From Nectonema munidae (lineage: Eukaryota > Nematomorpha > Nectonematoida > Nectonematidae): 64,000 bases of DNA. Both the position numbers and the translations under genes were made by a program. Below the pieces are notes generated by a model. It worked only from the letters and a program-made list of their open reading frames with translations. It did no database searches and had not been told where the DNA came from. Shown piece by piece: positions 27,750-42,700 of the stretch. The stretch lies in NCBI GenBank assembly GCA_030549495.1, contig JAUIRK010001052.1:3100001-3164000 (forward strand), written 5' to 3'. Positions within the stretch are counted from its first letter, which is position 1; each line of letters starts with the position of its first letter.

Positions 27750-30700
27750 GCTATGTCAATTTCCTGTTTCACAGACAACAAGTATAGAGTGAAGTCAGTT
27801 CTTCTCTTACCAATACATCATTTCAAATGCTCTCTTCCCATTTATTAAATTATTTTATCTACACATATGATAAAGGGGTTTATACTCCGAAATTGGAGAC
27901 CTTACCGTTCACCTTAATAAAGTTAGAATCAAAATCTTAAACATTGTCATATCATAAAATGTTCAGAGAAAAGTTTATTTATGTGAAGAAATTGTTCAAA
28001 ACCGTCCTGTAGAAAAATTTAAGAAAACCAGAAACAAGTCTTTGTTACGTCTATCGTTTCCAGCATAGTATATAATTGTTGAACTACATTTTTTTTATAA
28101 TAAAGGTTGTATCGAACTAATTAATTAATTAATTAATTATTGAATTTATGCTTTTGATTGATTTTCAAAACAAGTTTAAATTATTTAATTTCTCTCATAT
28201 TTTTTCATTGGGATCGTATACAAAGTTTTAGAGCTTTTTCAGGTATAAAAATTTTTCAGCTTTTCTAGGGTTAGTAATGTTATATTATATAATAAAAATT
28301 ATTGTCACATATGATATACAACGAATTAAGTTTGTCTGCTATATATTTTTGTAATTATGTTTGCAACTATTTTATTATTTTTATAAATCCAGAAGTTTCA
28401 TAAACCGAAATAATCAATTCTTTTATCTTCACTTAAACATTTGAAGTTAGATAGATAGCGTGAAAAGGTCAAGTCAAATTAAAAAAAGATGAGGTAAACA
28501 ATTTTTTCGCAAAAATAAAAAATAAATCATTATCGCATCCACCCATTTCCTCCCACTTTCCTTATATAATCGAGGCTGAAAAATTTTCATATATTACTTT
28601 CTTCGAACGATGCAAATATTTGTCAAAGGTGGATCAAGAGAGACTGGCTGTCTAGTAGCCGGCTTTGGTAGGGGAAGTGAAATTAGGCGACTCAGACTTC
28701 AAAAAGTTACTTCACATCGTTACAAAAATTAAACCTTTTTTCATTATGTAAAATGTTTAAAAAACAATTCCTAAATTTAAATAGACACCCACAAAAACTC
28801 CAATCCCTTTAAAATCTCCGCTTCCTTCCACTCGGACTCCACTGAAGATGCACTCAAAAAATGAAATTCACTTTCGAGCATAAGATAAAAAACGAAACCT
28901 AAATCGAAGGTATGAAATTTATTTTAGTACACATCTCCAATCAATAAAGCCAAATATATCTGCTATGTTAGCCATCTTTGGAACATTAATAAGACGGCGT
29001 CCATTCATCCTAGCTTTTTATGCAATAAACTTTGAAAACTGACAATAAAAAAGAACTCCTCTCTGCATTTATTGAGGACAGGCATTATTCAATGAACTTA
29101 TGTATTTTCTATTGAAATAATCATTGTAATGACTGTTTTGAAGAGTAATTTTGTAAAAATATTAATAAATTAAAGTTTGAACCATGGAAAGCAACCATAT
29201 GTTGAAAGAACATCAACTTGGTTTGAGTTTACCTGAATCCTCGCCTTACGGACAAAGGCATAGTTTGTCTTTTAAATTCAAAAATTAAGGATATCCCAAA
29301 AAGTTATTTTTATTTTCGTTAAAAAGATGTTTGCGATCGTGAAAAGAGCGCGAACGAAATGGAATGAGGCGGAATAAGCAAAAAATAAATTTAAAATACT
29401 TAAAAATGTTGTTGTTGAATTTGTTGTAACTGCCTAACGCGATCAACGTGCCTAATCCTAAGCCATATGAAAAGAAGATTTGCGTTGCAGCATCCAACCA
29501 AGTCTAAATCAGTGTAAGTTCTATCAATTATTATAGTCGTATAGTGTGAGTGATATTGGAGATACATTTTTTAAATAAAAAAAATTAGGCTTAACTTTGT
29601 GAAAAGGCTTTACAAGTGTTTGTACTTTTTTTCTGTACTTAGAAACAAAGTTATGTAATGAATTTCGATTGTAAATTAAAAATTAAACACTGTGATTTGT
29701 CTTATATCTCATAATTTCAATTTCACTGCTCATAGGTGCGTACAATGTGCCCCCAAATGAAAAGCTCAAAGATACCCTAATTGAAATTTTATTCGTAGAG
29801 CAAACACTTCATTGTGAAAATAACAACAATGTTGGCGAAGTTTTTGGTGAAAGAAAATCGAGTTCAAAATAACTTTTAACTACTCGACAACTAAATAATG
29901 TAAGGTTAATTATTCTCAATTAACATCTTTGTTCTTTTTTCTATAATTCTATTAATATTTCTAGAATTGGTTTTATATGGGTGAAATCGTGTTGAAATAA
30001 CTTCATTTTGCGCCAAAAATTTATTTTAAAGTAAAAACATTCTTAAATTTAAAAAACCAATTATTTTGAAATGTCATTTATAGATTTTTTAGAAAATTAA
30101 TTTTAATTCTTCTTTGAAGGATGGAGTTTTTAAAAACTTTGAAGATAATATTTACACAAAATACATCGTAGGAAAGATAAGATGTCGATTGAGCGGAAAA
30201 GTTTTTGTTCTGGGTGCTCTTATACAGATTTTAATATGATGAATCCTGAAGTATGCACACAACATAACCATGAATCCAATCATTGTTTAATTTCTGTTAC
30301 TAAATCATTAAATCAAATGAAAGAAAAACCTATCCTGACAGAAAAATCTGAAAAATGTATACAGATTCAATTCAAAGTCTCAATGAAAACGAAAAAATAC
30401 ACGTTCCAGATTCTGAAAATGTTAATCGTACTTGTAATATTAAATTCAAACGGTTTCCGCTTATACACGCATCGTTAAATGGGGGTATGTGTGTGTTAGA
30501 TACTTGGCTTCGATAACTCAAGGTCTTGGGTAGATCCCGCATCTTTTGACTTACCGATTAAAAACATCCCACGTTACGTTTACCTTTAAATGAAGTGCAT
30601 TTAGAAAATTCTCGAACTCAAACTTCTGTTCCTAATCCGCCACAGTTTTTATTTTATAATATATCTTACTCAAATCCCTGTTTAATAATTTTTGGAAGGA

Positions 30701-33700
30701 ATAAAGCTACAAACTTTCAAGCTAAATATGAAACATGGATGACGATAATTTTTCTATGACGCTATCTGGTTTTTTTTGCAAATTTATGTTATCAGAACAC
30801 CAATTGGTTTGACATCGGATTGATTTATTTTTACCTTGATGGAATGAATCTAAATGTTGAATTTGAGAAACTTATTCAAGCTATTTATAATCAGATTTTA
30901 GAATTACAAAATTTTTCTCTTTAAAAAAATGTGAATCTTGATTTTATTAAAAAGAAATTACTTCAAAAGAAGTTGTTCAAGCTTTATATTCTTAATTTTG
31001 AAATTAATATTGAGATTGAAACATATTTTTATCACTTAGACCTTTGGTTAAACTAGAGAATATCGCACGAATATCCATTTCAAATAATTTTACAGTCAAA
31101 CAAATGGTTTGGCTTTTTACCTAGTCTCATGTTCAGATGGGATATTAGAACACCTTGAGGAAAATTGTCGTGAAACAGGTAGAAACATTTTGTCCTATTC
31201 TAATTCTTCTTATATAAATAGAAGGTTCATAACAAGAGGAATTTGTTTTATAAATGCTTCTTTACGATTGAATAGACTTTCTCCTGATTTTCTTTTAGAA
31301 TTCTGGAATGTTCACGAATCTACAATAAAGGATGATGCACAAACAAATAAAATGGTGAAGCTTGAAACAACCGATTTAACCACTTAATCTGTGTATTCCA
31401 TCCTTCTATTATTATCTTCGATGCTGTGCTTACAAGAATGATAGCACGATATGAAGCAGGTATTCACCAAAAGAAGTATAAAAGAAAAACAATATTGAAA
31501 TTCCAAAAGAACTGAATTTTTTTTGCTTAGATTACTTTCCAAGAATAACCTTTCAGAGAGGAGGTTTCACCTTAATTTATATAAATATAAGATGTTATGT
31601 AGTCTTTTACAAATTATATAATTGTGCCATTTTTCATGTGCTATTAATTTTCTGCGCCATCTTTTCTGGGGCGGTTTCTATACCCAATCAGATGCGTAGC
31701 CAGGAATATGAACTAGAAAAAGCCAAAAAATTTGACACGGGTCCAAAAAATTTTAATAGCACATACCAATATAAAATGTTTTTTCTCAGGTAAGAAATTT
31801 TTTTTCAATATAATTTCCTTCTTTTTCTGAATTAGTTCAGAATATTCTGTGGCCTCTCTGAAAGGAAGGCCTTGTTTTGCCAGAAACAACATAAACCAAA
31901 CGTCTTATTATCTGATGGTTCATTTCGCTTTTCTGTTTCATGGATCAGGCTATCGATCACTGTCTTATTTGTTTCTAAACGATACTTTGTCATAAGGTAC
32001 TGCTTTTGTGCATTAATATGAATGCCACTTTTCTCATGCTTAACAATTTTTTAGATTCCTTTTTTAAAGTTTGCCATCTCACACTCTGTACTACCACATG
32101 CCTTCGAGTAGATTTTCTAATTTATTTTTTGATGTTATCGTTTATATCTTTGTATGGGGATCACCTAAACCGACAAAAAACCAAATGGGGAACTCAAAAA
32201 GAGCTTAAGGACTCTTATGGATCGATGTAAAAGTTTAAATTCTTCTTATGAAACCATTTTTCACATAACTCTCATGTAACATCAACTTTATTAGCTTTTG
32301 CCACCATTCATTGCAATTCTTAGAGTTTTAATGAAATAAAGGAAATACTTGATAAATAAATCTCAATGAAAGTGCTCTAAATCAAAACGTCCACTAATAA
32401 TCATCAGCTTCACTTCTTCAAAGTCCCAATTTATTCTTGTAAAGATTAACACTTTTATTGAGTCTCTAGAAGCGATGTGGGCAAACTACGGCTCGTCAAA
32501 AGTGTTTATGAGTGCCAACAAGATAAAGTTACAAACTAAGGGCATTTTCGCTCATTTGTCTTTAGTTCATTAAAAGATTATTGTTGCTGACTAAAAATTT
32601 ATGGACATTTAAAGTACTTGATCATTTACTGAATGGCATTTATCGTTGCTTCTGATATATTTTTTCGCAGGTGAGTGATTATTTTAATTCTTTATGAATT
32701 ACGTCTTCTATTTATACTTAATGTTTTAAGTGTATAATAAATGTTGACTTCATAATTATTTCTAAATGAATGGTTTGATAACTGAAAATTTTTTTCGCGT
32801 TGCCTTTCCTTTTACAGAAGAATGCGTTCTAAGAATTAAGGATTTGAAAGAAGCAGATTCTGAGAAAAAGTCATTTTGTTTTTCAAAATCGTAAAAGATC
32901 TTGAATGAGTAATAAATAAAATTACTTTACAACTTTGGCTTATTCCTTTAAAACGCTTTGTCTTGCCAATTTTAAATATTGCTTATCTCACTATATTTTG
33001 CCGCCTCATAACCCAACCCGTTGAGGAAGAGCATAACATCAGTTTCCAAAGAAGTGAAAGTTAGCTGCTTTAAATATATAAAATTTTCTTGGAAAAGAAA
33101 GCACATGATTAAAGAGAAGTTAAATAGATTGATGAAGAAGTGGCGCGCGCAAGTCACACAAAAGAAGTGTAAATTATAAAAATAAAAAAATTGAAATAGT
33201 AAGTTGTTCATTCAAAATATCTCAAAAGATAAATTTTCGACTGATGAGGAAGTCATCAACAGAACGCAACTACTAAGCGAAGGAGCAGGGTGACTAGATA
33301 TGCTGGGATAGTAAACCTCCTCTTCCACTTCGTATTTAAGCTCTGTTGATAACCACAGCGGTCGAAAATTGATCCTTTAAGAAAGTTTGAATAAAGACTT
33401 CACTTCTATTAATTTTTTTATAAAGAGTTGAACGCGTAAATTCCGAAATAAGACGCTTTCATTAAAAAGTTTGCCGGCCTACGTCTTAGCGTTTTGAATA
33501 TAAAGAGGTTCGCTGTTTCGAACTTACTCCTTGTTCTTTTTAATGATACGAATGATGATGATGATGATGCAAGTTACTTGAGAATCAGCGAGCCGGCTTA
33601 GCCTTGGCGTAAGGTAAAACTTAAGACCAATATCAGCTCCAGGCAGGGTGATTCCTCGGATGAGCAGGATGATCATTAGGATGTAGGGTGTGAGAGCGGT

Positions 33701-36700
33701 GAACCACACAACCTTTTGCGAATCAAAATAGTTGGTCGAAGGCAAATTGAAGATGATTTGGAAGAATACCTTTCCCGTCCATTTCACGCCCTTCCATATA
33801 CTAAAGTAGACAACGATCCAGCACAACAGAAGAGTGCCAGCGAGGGGCCATCTCAAGCTGCCAACTTCAGTGATATCATTCGTCGTTTGCAGAACATTTT
33901 TACTAATCAAAAACATACACACAATGAAAATAGCACATCATACATATCATCAAAAATTATTTTATATTGCTACAAATACGATATTTAAATAAATTTTTTA
34001 TTCCAATTATTCAAATCCAAATACTTAAATATATTGTTAATTTAATTATCCAATATCTCTCCGAGTTTATAAGTCTTAAAATGAAAACCGAACAAAAATT
34101 ATTTCAGTAGATCAATTTACCACTCACGAATGTGAAAAATAGTATTTACGAAACAGAACTTGAAAAAAATAAAAATCAATAATAAAGTATCAAATAATAA
34201 ATTTTTGAACGTATCAGCAAATACTTCTATCAAGTTTACTTCCATTTTATAAAAGAAGAGTGATACTTGAAATCCATAAGCTGATGTTGTATTTATTCCT
34301 CGCAAGGCTTTCGTATATTGAATATTCAAAAAGACTCATTATAGAAAAAAAATTAAAAATCGCCTTGGGAAATTTTCTTCTACATCCGCCCACCAGTTCA
34401 ACGGTGTCTACTGCACAGTAGAAGTGAAAATTTCGAATCCAAGTGTCAAATTAAGCTAGTAGCAACAATTCATATTTAAACAATGACATATATAAAACCC
34501 GCTGCAACTCTTACATAATTTTCCTAGCATTTTTTCATCATGATACTTGATAGAGGGATACGAGTTTCAAAGTCATTGGATTATAGGTCTTTGTAAGGAT
34601 TGAAGTAATAAAGATTTTACTGCCAGTATTCTTCTACAGGCGATTTGAAGTCTGATTCGTTTATGAGGGTTACAATGCCGCTGATGTTGACAATGCAAAT
34701 CTTGGAATCGGAAAAAGATTGCGATTCATACGGACACTCCAAGCCTTTTTTGTTGGCTTCTGAAATGCAGTAAATGCTATTCCACCAGTTTCCACACGTG
34801 CTGAAGGGAAGGATGGCTGTGAATGAGTTGAAGAAGTAGTAAATGGCCCACGCGAGAATGAGGATGTAGTAGGAGTTGAGCCAGGCAGCCATGATGGTTG
34901 AAGCATAGCCCACGCCTAAAACATCACTTTCTCATTTTAGCTTGTGAGGAGGTGAGAAAAGCGTCATACCTTTGAATAAGGGGCAGATGTTCCACGCTCC
35001 CAGGCCTCCGATGGACAGGTATTGACCTAGTGCGGATTCCAAAAAGTACATTGGGATTCCACAACACACCAAAGTGATCCAATATGGAATTAGAAAGGCG
35101 CCTAAAAATAGTTCAGGCTTGAGTATACTCAAAAAAGCAAAGATTAATTTGACTCAAATGTTTATTAAATTACCATCATCAGTCTTCTAATAATAATTAA
35201 AGTACAAATAAGCTAACTTCCATGCCATGCCTTTTGAATCGCAATGTTTTGCAGGACTTTGAAACTTTTCTCTTTTTATTGTTTGCTTTTAAATTGAAAA
35301 CCATTTGAGCTGGGTGAGAATGAAAACTTTTTTTATGATTACCAACCATTGAGTATAAAATACAGCCGATCTAATGACTCCTACACTATTGCTATTACTA
35401 TGAAGCATTTCTTTTTTGATTTTTTTTGTATTGAGAACCTTGTTCTAAGAAAGCTCTCAACAACAAATCCTCCAATTTATTCAAACGTCATATTACTATG
35501 AAGAAATCAATAAAATAAATACTTAAAGGATATTAAAGTATTTTGATCAACCCATGAAAGAGACTTAAATCAAGGAACTTTGAGTAAGTTTCTGAATCAA
35601 GAAGTTTATAAAATTCAAATATATAATATATTGTGCGGGAAAAATACGATGAACGTTTCTAAACCAACAATTGCAAAAAATTGCCTCAAAATTAAGAAGC
35701 TGAATCTACATTGCTCTTCTTTCATTCTTCTCGAGGAAAAAGTCTGGTTTTTTTACTAGTTGTTCAAGTGTCGCTTGAAAGAATATTAAATAACTGATTT
35801 TTGGTAATTTCATTTGATTTTAGTCTAAAAGAAGCTAGAAAATCAAGAAAAGCCCCTAGCATCTGGTATTACAAAATTGTTCGACATCTATACAAATTTC
35901 TACAGATTTTACAATTCATAAAGATGGATGGTATTTATTATTTTTTATTTTTAGAGTTTTTTTTAAATATTATTCAAAAGATATCAAGCAGAGGACAAAT
36001 ATACACAACTTGCCACGCTGTTGATTAAGGCTGTTATAAAATTATTTCAAACAATTTGCTTCGATCATATTTCTTCTATTAACTAAGTGCTTATATTATA
36101 GAAATTTAAAACAATTAATTTATCTCAATGGTAAGATCAGTCTATCAGTCTATCACTCTATTTTGGATGATACTGGGTTTGAACCTACGATTCAACTATA
36201 CGATTTATGCGATATAGTAACTAGGCGATCGGTGCACATTAATTCCAATATGATGATTGTAAAAAAAAATTAGATTTAGTGGAGAAATTTTTTTTATTGT
36301 ATTGAGATGAGGCAAAAACTTTGAAGAAATCAAGGCAAATAAAAGAAAATTTAAAAGTTTGAAGAAAAAAATAAGGTGAAGAGAAACCAGATGTCTAACT
36401 GTGACCTACTAAACCTGTGTCAGAAACATAAATCTTTTATAGACTTCACAAATCATGGTTACAAAAATATTTGAAATATGAACTTGATGTCCAAGTCATA
36501 GTTTTAAGAATTAATTTGACTTTTAGCTAAAGGGGGAAATATGATGATGGTTGACAGATATGCAATCGATAAATTAGTGAAAGAATCTTTTTATGAAATT
36601 GAAAAGCGTCGCATACATATTTGTATAAGTTATTTTCTATATTTTAAACATTCTTTTCTAGCTATATTTTGGGAATTTTGAAGACTTTATCTCAAAATAG

Positions 36701-39700
36701 ATGAAAGGAATTTTTCATTTGATGAAAAATAGGTATATTTGGAAATCAATTAAGGAAAAAAAGATCATTTTGACACTTTGAATAAACTCGATTTTTTCAG
36801 AATCACAAAGTCTTGTCAATCGCTCTTCAATTACAAATTTGAAAGAAACCCTTTTTTTTAAGAAAGTTTCCGCTGTTCTAGTCAACCAATTTTTCGAGTA
36901 ATTGGTGAAAATCTTTTTGCTAAAAAAGAATGCTCTTGTTTTCGTATCGATGAAAAACTTGTGATACCTTTATTTTATGATTTCTTCATTTGCACTTTTG
37001 TCTTTAATTTGACATGCCCAAAATGTTTGGGTTAGTTAGATGTTTAATTTTTTGTAGACTTGTATGAAACAAAACACAGGGAATTAAAATTTGGATAAGA
37101 AAATCGAGTAAAGCAAAAGACAAATAGAGGGTTAAAGACGAGATAAAGAATGGAGAAATGAAGGATGAAAAAAGACCTTATCACTAAATTTCCTAAAATC
37201 ATTAGCTGCATCTTTTAACACCATTTTCACGTTAGCCGGACGACCCAATCATTTTAAAAACTACGGTTCAATATCAAAAGTATTTATTTTTCAACAAAAT
37301 GTAGAATGTATCTGCAGATAACTTAAGACTTAGCACCTATAATAGATAAACTCTTGAAAATGTAAAATGCTATACAGTTTCCAACAGACAACACTAGTTG
37401 TATCCATAAGCATGATTATTTGGTAAAATATTTCCATCAAAATTTGGATTTATAATAAAATTGTCTCTGAAAATATCATTAAAATTTTAAATAAAAATAT
37501 TTTTTATTTTAATCTAAATCGACCTTATTGATCTCGTTTCTGGACTTTGTTATAGCACTTGAGATGTACAAATGTCTGAAAGTGTCAATCAAATTAAGTT
37601 ATGGATAAGTGATGAGATTTTTATACAAAAAAAATAAATAATTCAAAATGTTGAAGAGCTTGTTTTTAAATAAAAAATTTCAATAAATATAAAATAATTG
37701 TTTTTAATTACATTAATAATAATAATTTCAAAGAAACCTTGATAATATGCAAGTATTTTTTATAAAATATGATTCTTCTGCTTCCCAACAACCCCTGACT
37801 TTACGATTAGAAAAGGATTAGTTAATTAAGAATTTTGGATTACTTTGGATAAGGTAAATTATATTCTGAGTAATTAATTAGTTTTAGTGTGAGCGAAGAT
37901 TTTGAAGTCAACTTCAAAAAATAATTATGGATTCGAATTCTTATTTCTAAACCTGTACATGAAAATATGCATGTGTACCTTTTTGTTTTGACAGTTCTTA
38001 TGTATTGGAGATGATGTGCGTACATGTATGTATAAACTATATACTATACATTGAATAGTGTCTTGTGCAGTTTTTATTTCAAAATCTTTAAGGATGAATT
38101 AAATAAAATGGTAATTCAAACTCCAGCATTATTTGATCGCTAAATAAACGAAGTACTAATTATATCAAATATATAATATGTGAAAATCTATGTATGCATG
38201 AAGTTTCAAACATATCGAATATATTATGATATCAAATTTGAAAGAAAAAAATTAGATGATAGTAAAAGTTTATGCAAATCAATGTGATTAATTCAATTTA
38301 CGCTCCCTTGTTTTTATTAACTAATCGATAAATACTTTGTAAATCTCAACTTCTCATCTCCCACCCTATAACGAGATAAATGTGTGTGTGTATGTGGATG
38401 TGTGAACAAAATGCATAAAACACTCAAATACCGCATCGTATTTGATGTCATTAGATCCGAAAACGCAAAAATTTTCCATTGTAAAAAAGTAATCACTCGA
38501 AAAAGACATTCATTTTAACATAATACATTTCAGGAATAAACATAGAGTTGTTGCTATTCTTGGCCAACGTAAAAAATAAAGTTATGAAAGATTTGATGGC
38601 GGAAGAATATGTGACGATTGCGCGAGTGTGTTAAAAAAGACAGATAAGAACATTTACTGTGATCAAGAAGCTTTAAAAATATACAAATGCAATTTGTATA
38701 TAAAAAAATATACAATTTTAAAAATATAAAATAAAAAATAAAAAATTATTAGTAAAAAATTGAAAAAATTTTAATTAATGTTTTTATATATCTCTTCTGG
38801 CAAGCTCTTTTTTCTTTTCTTTTTTACAAGTGGCGGCTTTGGAAAAGAAAAAAATTATGCAAAAACTTCAGCCATCAAGAGAATTGGGAAACCGAACACG
38901 TTAAAATGTAATTTTTCAGGAATTGCCAAGTTGTGGTTACATGACAAAATAGGCCATGAAAAATTGTGATAGATAGTGATCCAAATGTCAAATAGATACG
39001 CTACAAAAGAATTGAAACATTGACCCATACAGCATATTTACAATAAATACTACCACAAAAGATTTATATATGTGCGTAAATGTATGTTGGGTGTGTGTGT
39101 GCTGTATGTTGCGTGTGGTTGTTTGGGTGTGTGTGTGTGTGTGAAAGAAAAGTTTTTTTCTTCATTCTGAGATATTATCGTGGTCCAGAATTTTTCCCCA
39201 AATGTGAGAAAATGAAGATAGATTGGTTAGGCCACCATTTGCATGATCAAGATTTAAGCCATTAGATCCATTAACACCTGATAATGAAACAATCTTAAAA
39301 TTTAGCATCAATTGTTTAAATTATGTGGTTAAAGACTCATTTACTTATTTGGCGGGGTGAATAATTCATGGGGAGAAAAATTGATGGTGATTAAATTCCC
39401 CTGACTGGACATTTAGTAGAGGGACGGACATTTGACAGAATTGACATTTAGCCAAACGGGCATCTGAGGACCTTTAGCCGAATTGGTATTTCACCGAAAA
39501 TGTACATCCAATTTGACAATTTTTGTAGACGTTGCTTTACTTCCATTAAGTCGTGTGCTATATACAAATCTGCACCATAATTTTTGTTTTCTTTCATCAT
39601 TCAAAACTTCAATGCACAAATTATGTGATGAATATTTTTATCTACTAGAAGTTACATGGTAAAGGTCCATTTGGCCAAATGTCCGGCTACCAAAATTTCA

Positions 39701-42700
39701 GGGTATGGCAATTTCGTGGGGTGGAAAAACATAGAGGGGGGGGTGAAAATAACATGGAACTGTCTGTCTATTTTTATTTTAAAGGATTTCCATTGTTCAC
39801 TTTTATATTCTATAATTTTAAAAAATTTATAAATTCTTTAGATAAAACTTCAGTTTGAAATAAATTTACTATTATGTAACCAAGTAAATGAATGATTGAA
39901 GGAATAAACATACATTTTGAATGAGTAAATAATAATCACTAAGGAAAACTATTTTGTAGAAAATTGTTTATAAAATGAACTATGTATAATCTAATTTTCT
40001 AGAACACAAAAATTAAGGATTTGACCCTTTATTATAATTGAGAATGCTAAAAATTGTTATAAGGATTGAAGCAAAGTAATTCTGTAAAAACAAAAAAAAG
40101 TTAAATTGATGCGTCTTAGATGAATTAGCGTGACAAAGAAATGAAAAATAAAAGCCATCGTTTATATAATGAAATGAGATATAAAAGTTATAGGACGAAA
40201 TTGTTCAAGGCGAAAAACTAGGTCAAAGCTTAATATATCATCATTATATTTAATAAATGTATCATCGTGAACATCGTAAGTTCAAAAAGGAGAAAAAAAC
40301 ATACCGCCACCATTTTTGTAGCAAAGATACGGAAACCTCCAGACATTTCCAAGTCCAATGCAAAGACCTATGCAGGAAAGAATGTATTCAATCTTTCGAT
40401 CCCAAGTTTCTCTTTTGGGAATTGAGGGAACTGGATGTTCTTTAACATCACTTGAGATTCTTAGGTATTTATCTGAGTTACTTTTTGGTTCATTCGACTC
40501 AATCTCTCTAAAATTGACATTTTTAGTTCATGGTATAATCTTTTAAAATAAGCGCGAAAAATATTTAAAGCGGGAAGTGTTATAAAGTAGTGATAAGTGA
40601 AGAAAAAAGGATGTATATTTGAAGGTATCACTAATGAAACAATTTACTTCGTATTCTCATTTTTCTTTGATTTAAAGCACTGAGAAAAGCGCACGATCAA
40701 ATTCCCCAAGTATCATTGTTTTGCATTAAATTTTTTCATTTCGTGAGATATTCTTATATATGAAGTATTTCCCAAATAATAAATATTAAATTAATTAATC
40801 TAACTTATTTTGCTACCATCAGCACATAATAATACTTTGAATATTTTATTCATAGTGCTTTTTTTTTATTGTTTAGGCTTCATTTGATGTGTAACCTTTT
40901 ACTGTATAACCTCAACTCACTTTGTACGCACCCCTGAAGATGTGATTTATGAAAGCGTTTGGAACAAAGCTAATTTATTTTTAAATTTTATTTCCTATTT
41001 TTGATGTAAGAAAAATTTAAAGCAAAACTCTATCAAATATCTTCATTTTGGTTCATTAAATCCCCACAAAGAAAAAAAAGTCTTTTATTTTAAAAAAAAG
41101 TCTAGTATGCATGACCTCCATCTCAAATGAAAGAATGGGTCTCTGCAAACTGAAAAACATATGGAGACTGCAGCTAGAGACGAGAAAGAAGAGAAAGAAA
41201 GGTAGAGGAATGTTGGGTTCTTACAAGATAGAAAAATCTGGTAAGCTTCATACTATTGGTGAATCTCTGATCATGACTCCAGTGGATGTAGTGCTTTCAA
41301 AAGTCATGAGTCAAAGTGGACAAGAGGTATCTCGTGTTATTCCTCCTAGAAACTCATCACTATGACAGCACATTGATTAAATAACAGCTGATGTTTAAAT
41401 TCAATTAGTAACGAAACTCCAGGTAAATGAGTTTCACTTAACTTTTCTGATGAACTATATGAAGTTCCATGTTCAAGAAAATTGAGTTAAAACTAACAAC
41501 TGATACTAAAGATTAAGTATAGTGATCATTTGAAGCAGTTGCATGATGATATGAAACTCGCTTCACGACACAGCTGCAATAAATGAATGGAATCATATTA
41601 AAACGTTACAAGCTAGACCTGATTGTAGATGCATTCCTTGTTTTGTAAACTATCCAAACCTACTTGCCGTGATTTGAAGTTGAGGGACAGGACAGTGGGA
41701 GCGTGGACAATTCAATTTGGAATAAAGGGACTACAAGATAGGATTCAAGGGGCCAAACCAGGAACCTTCGAGTAGCAAGCGAAGCTTTTGCTTTTAGTGT
41801 GGAAACAAATGAAACGAGAGTACATGCTTAATGCCAGAGAATATTTCAAAATAAGTGAAAGATGGAAAGAAATAGATCACTTTGGACACGGGATCCACCC
41901 TCCTCCTTCGTGTACTACACAAATTAAAGATGCAAATATTTTGAATATACAGTGAAGATAGTATTAGCTAGGCCAAGTGAAGGAATCAGGTATAATTTAA
42001 TTCATTTGAAGCCCCAACTGTGAGTGCAACCACAGTATCTGAATATCGCTTCCAGTTTCCTACACCATCGAGATCTGTTTATATCAATGAATTATCCTAT
42101 GTTATTAATTCAGATATATATTTTCGTCTCCTCATCTTATCGAACGGGCAGCATATATGCATACGCAATAAAAATCTTTGTACTCTGATGTTGTAATCTC
42201 AAATTTCTTCTCTGCAGCAACATCAAATATACTAAAGATTGTGGTGTTTTGTGGAAAAAGTTTGTGCATTATTCTAAAACAAGATTTCTGAAATGTTAAA
42301 ATGGAAAAGGTACTGCAAAAACAAATATATTTTACTCCATTATTATATTTATTAGAAAAAGTGTGAAATTAGTTTAATTAATTTATTTCTATCTATGTAT
42401 GGCGTAAGTTTTTATTTAAAAAAAATTTGATGAAGTTATTTTGCGATGAAGTCATTTTAGCGCCAAAAAATGATATTAAATAAGATATGGAAAAAATAAA
42501 AAAAACAAAAAAGAGGTAATTTAAGTATAGTATATCGATTGTATTCAAAAGTAGGAAGAGTTTGAAGAGGAAGCGATGAGCTTATGTTTTTAATTACACT
42601 CATGAACGAGGATAAAGGAGGCACGCGTAAAAGTTAAAGAAAATAAAAAGTTAATGAATGAAACACAAAAAATACACACACACACTTTCCTCATACTTTC

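Noticed and set aside
33524-33922. A single 132-residue exon of the transporter
   Set aside because: The frame is open, but 19 codons in its middle have no counterpart in the family and are bounded by GT and AG. It also overshoots the donor at 33577. Two exons are correct.
34670-34906. Second minus-strand protein overlapping GAT exon 4
   Set aside because: It is an out-of-frame shadow of the transporter exon.
39080-39265. Cys/Val-rich small protein
   Set aside because: Translation of a GT microsatellite.
41100-42130. Retroelement-like fossil
   Set aside because: The stretch is less AT-rich and has a faint nucleic-acid-binding-domain flavour, but no end repeats and no clear domain could be seen, so I do not assign it.
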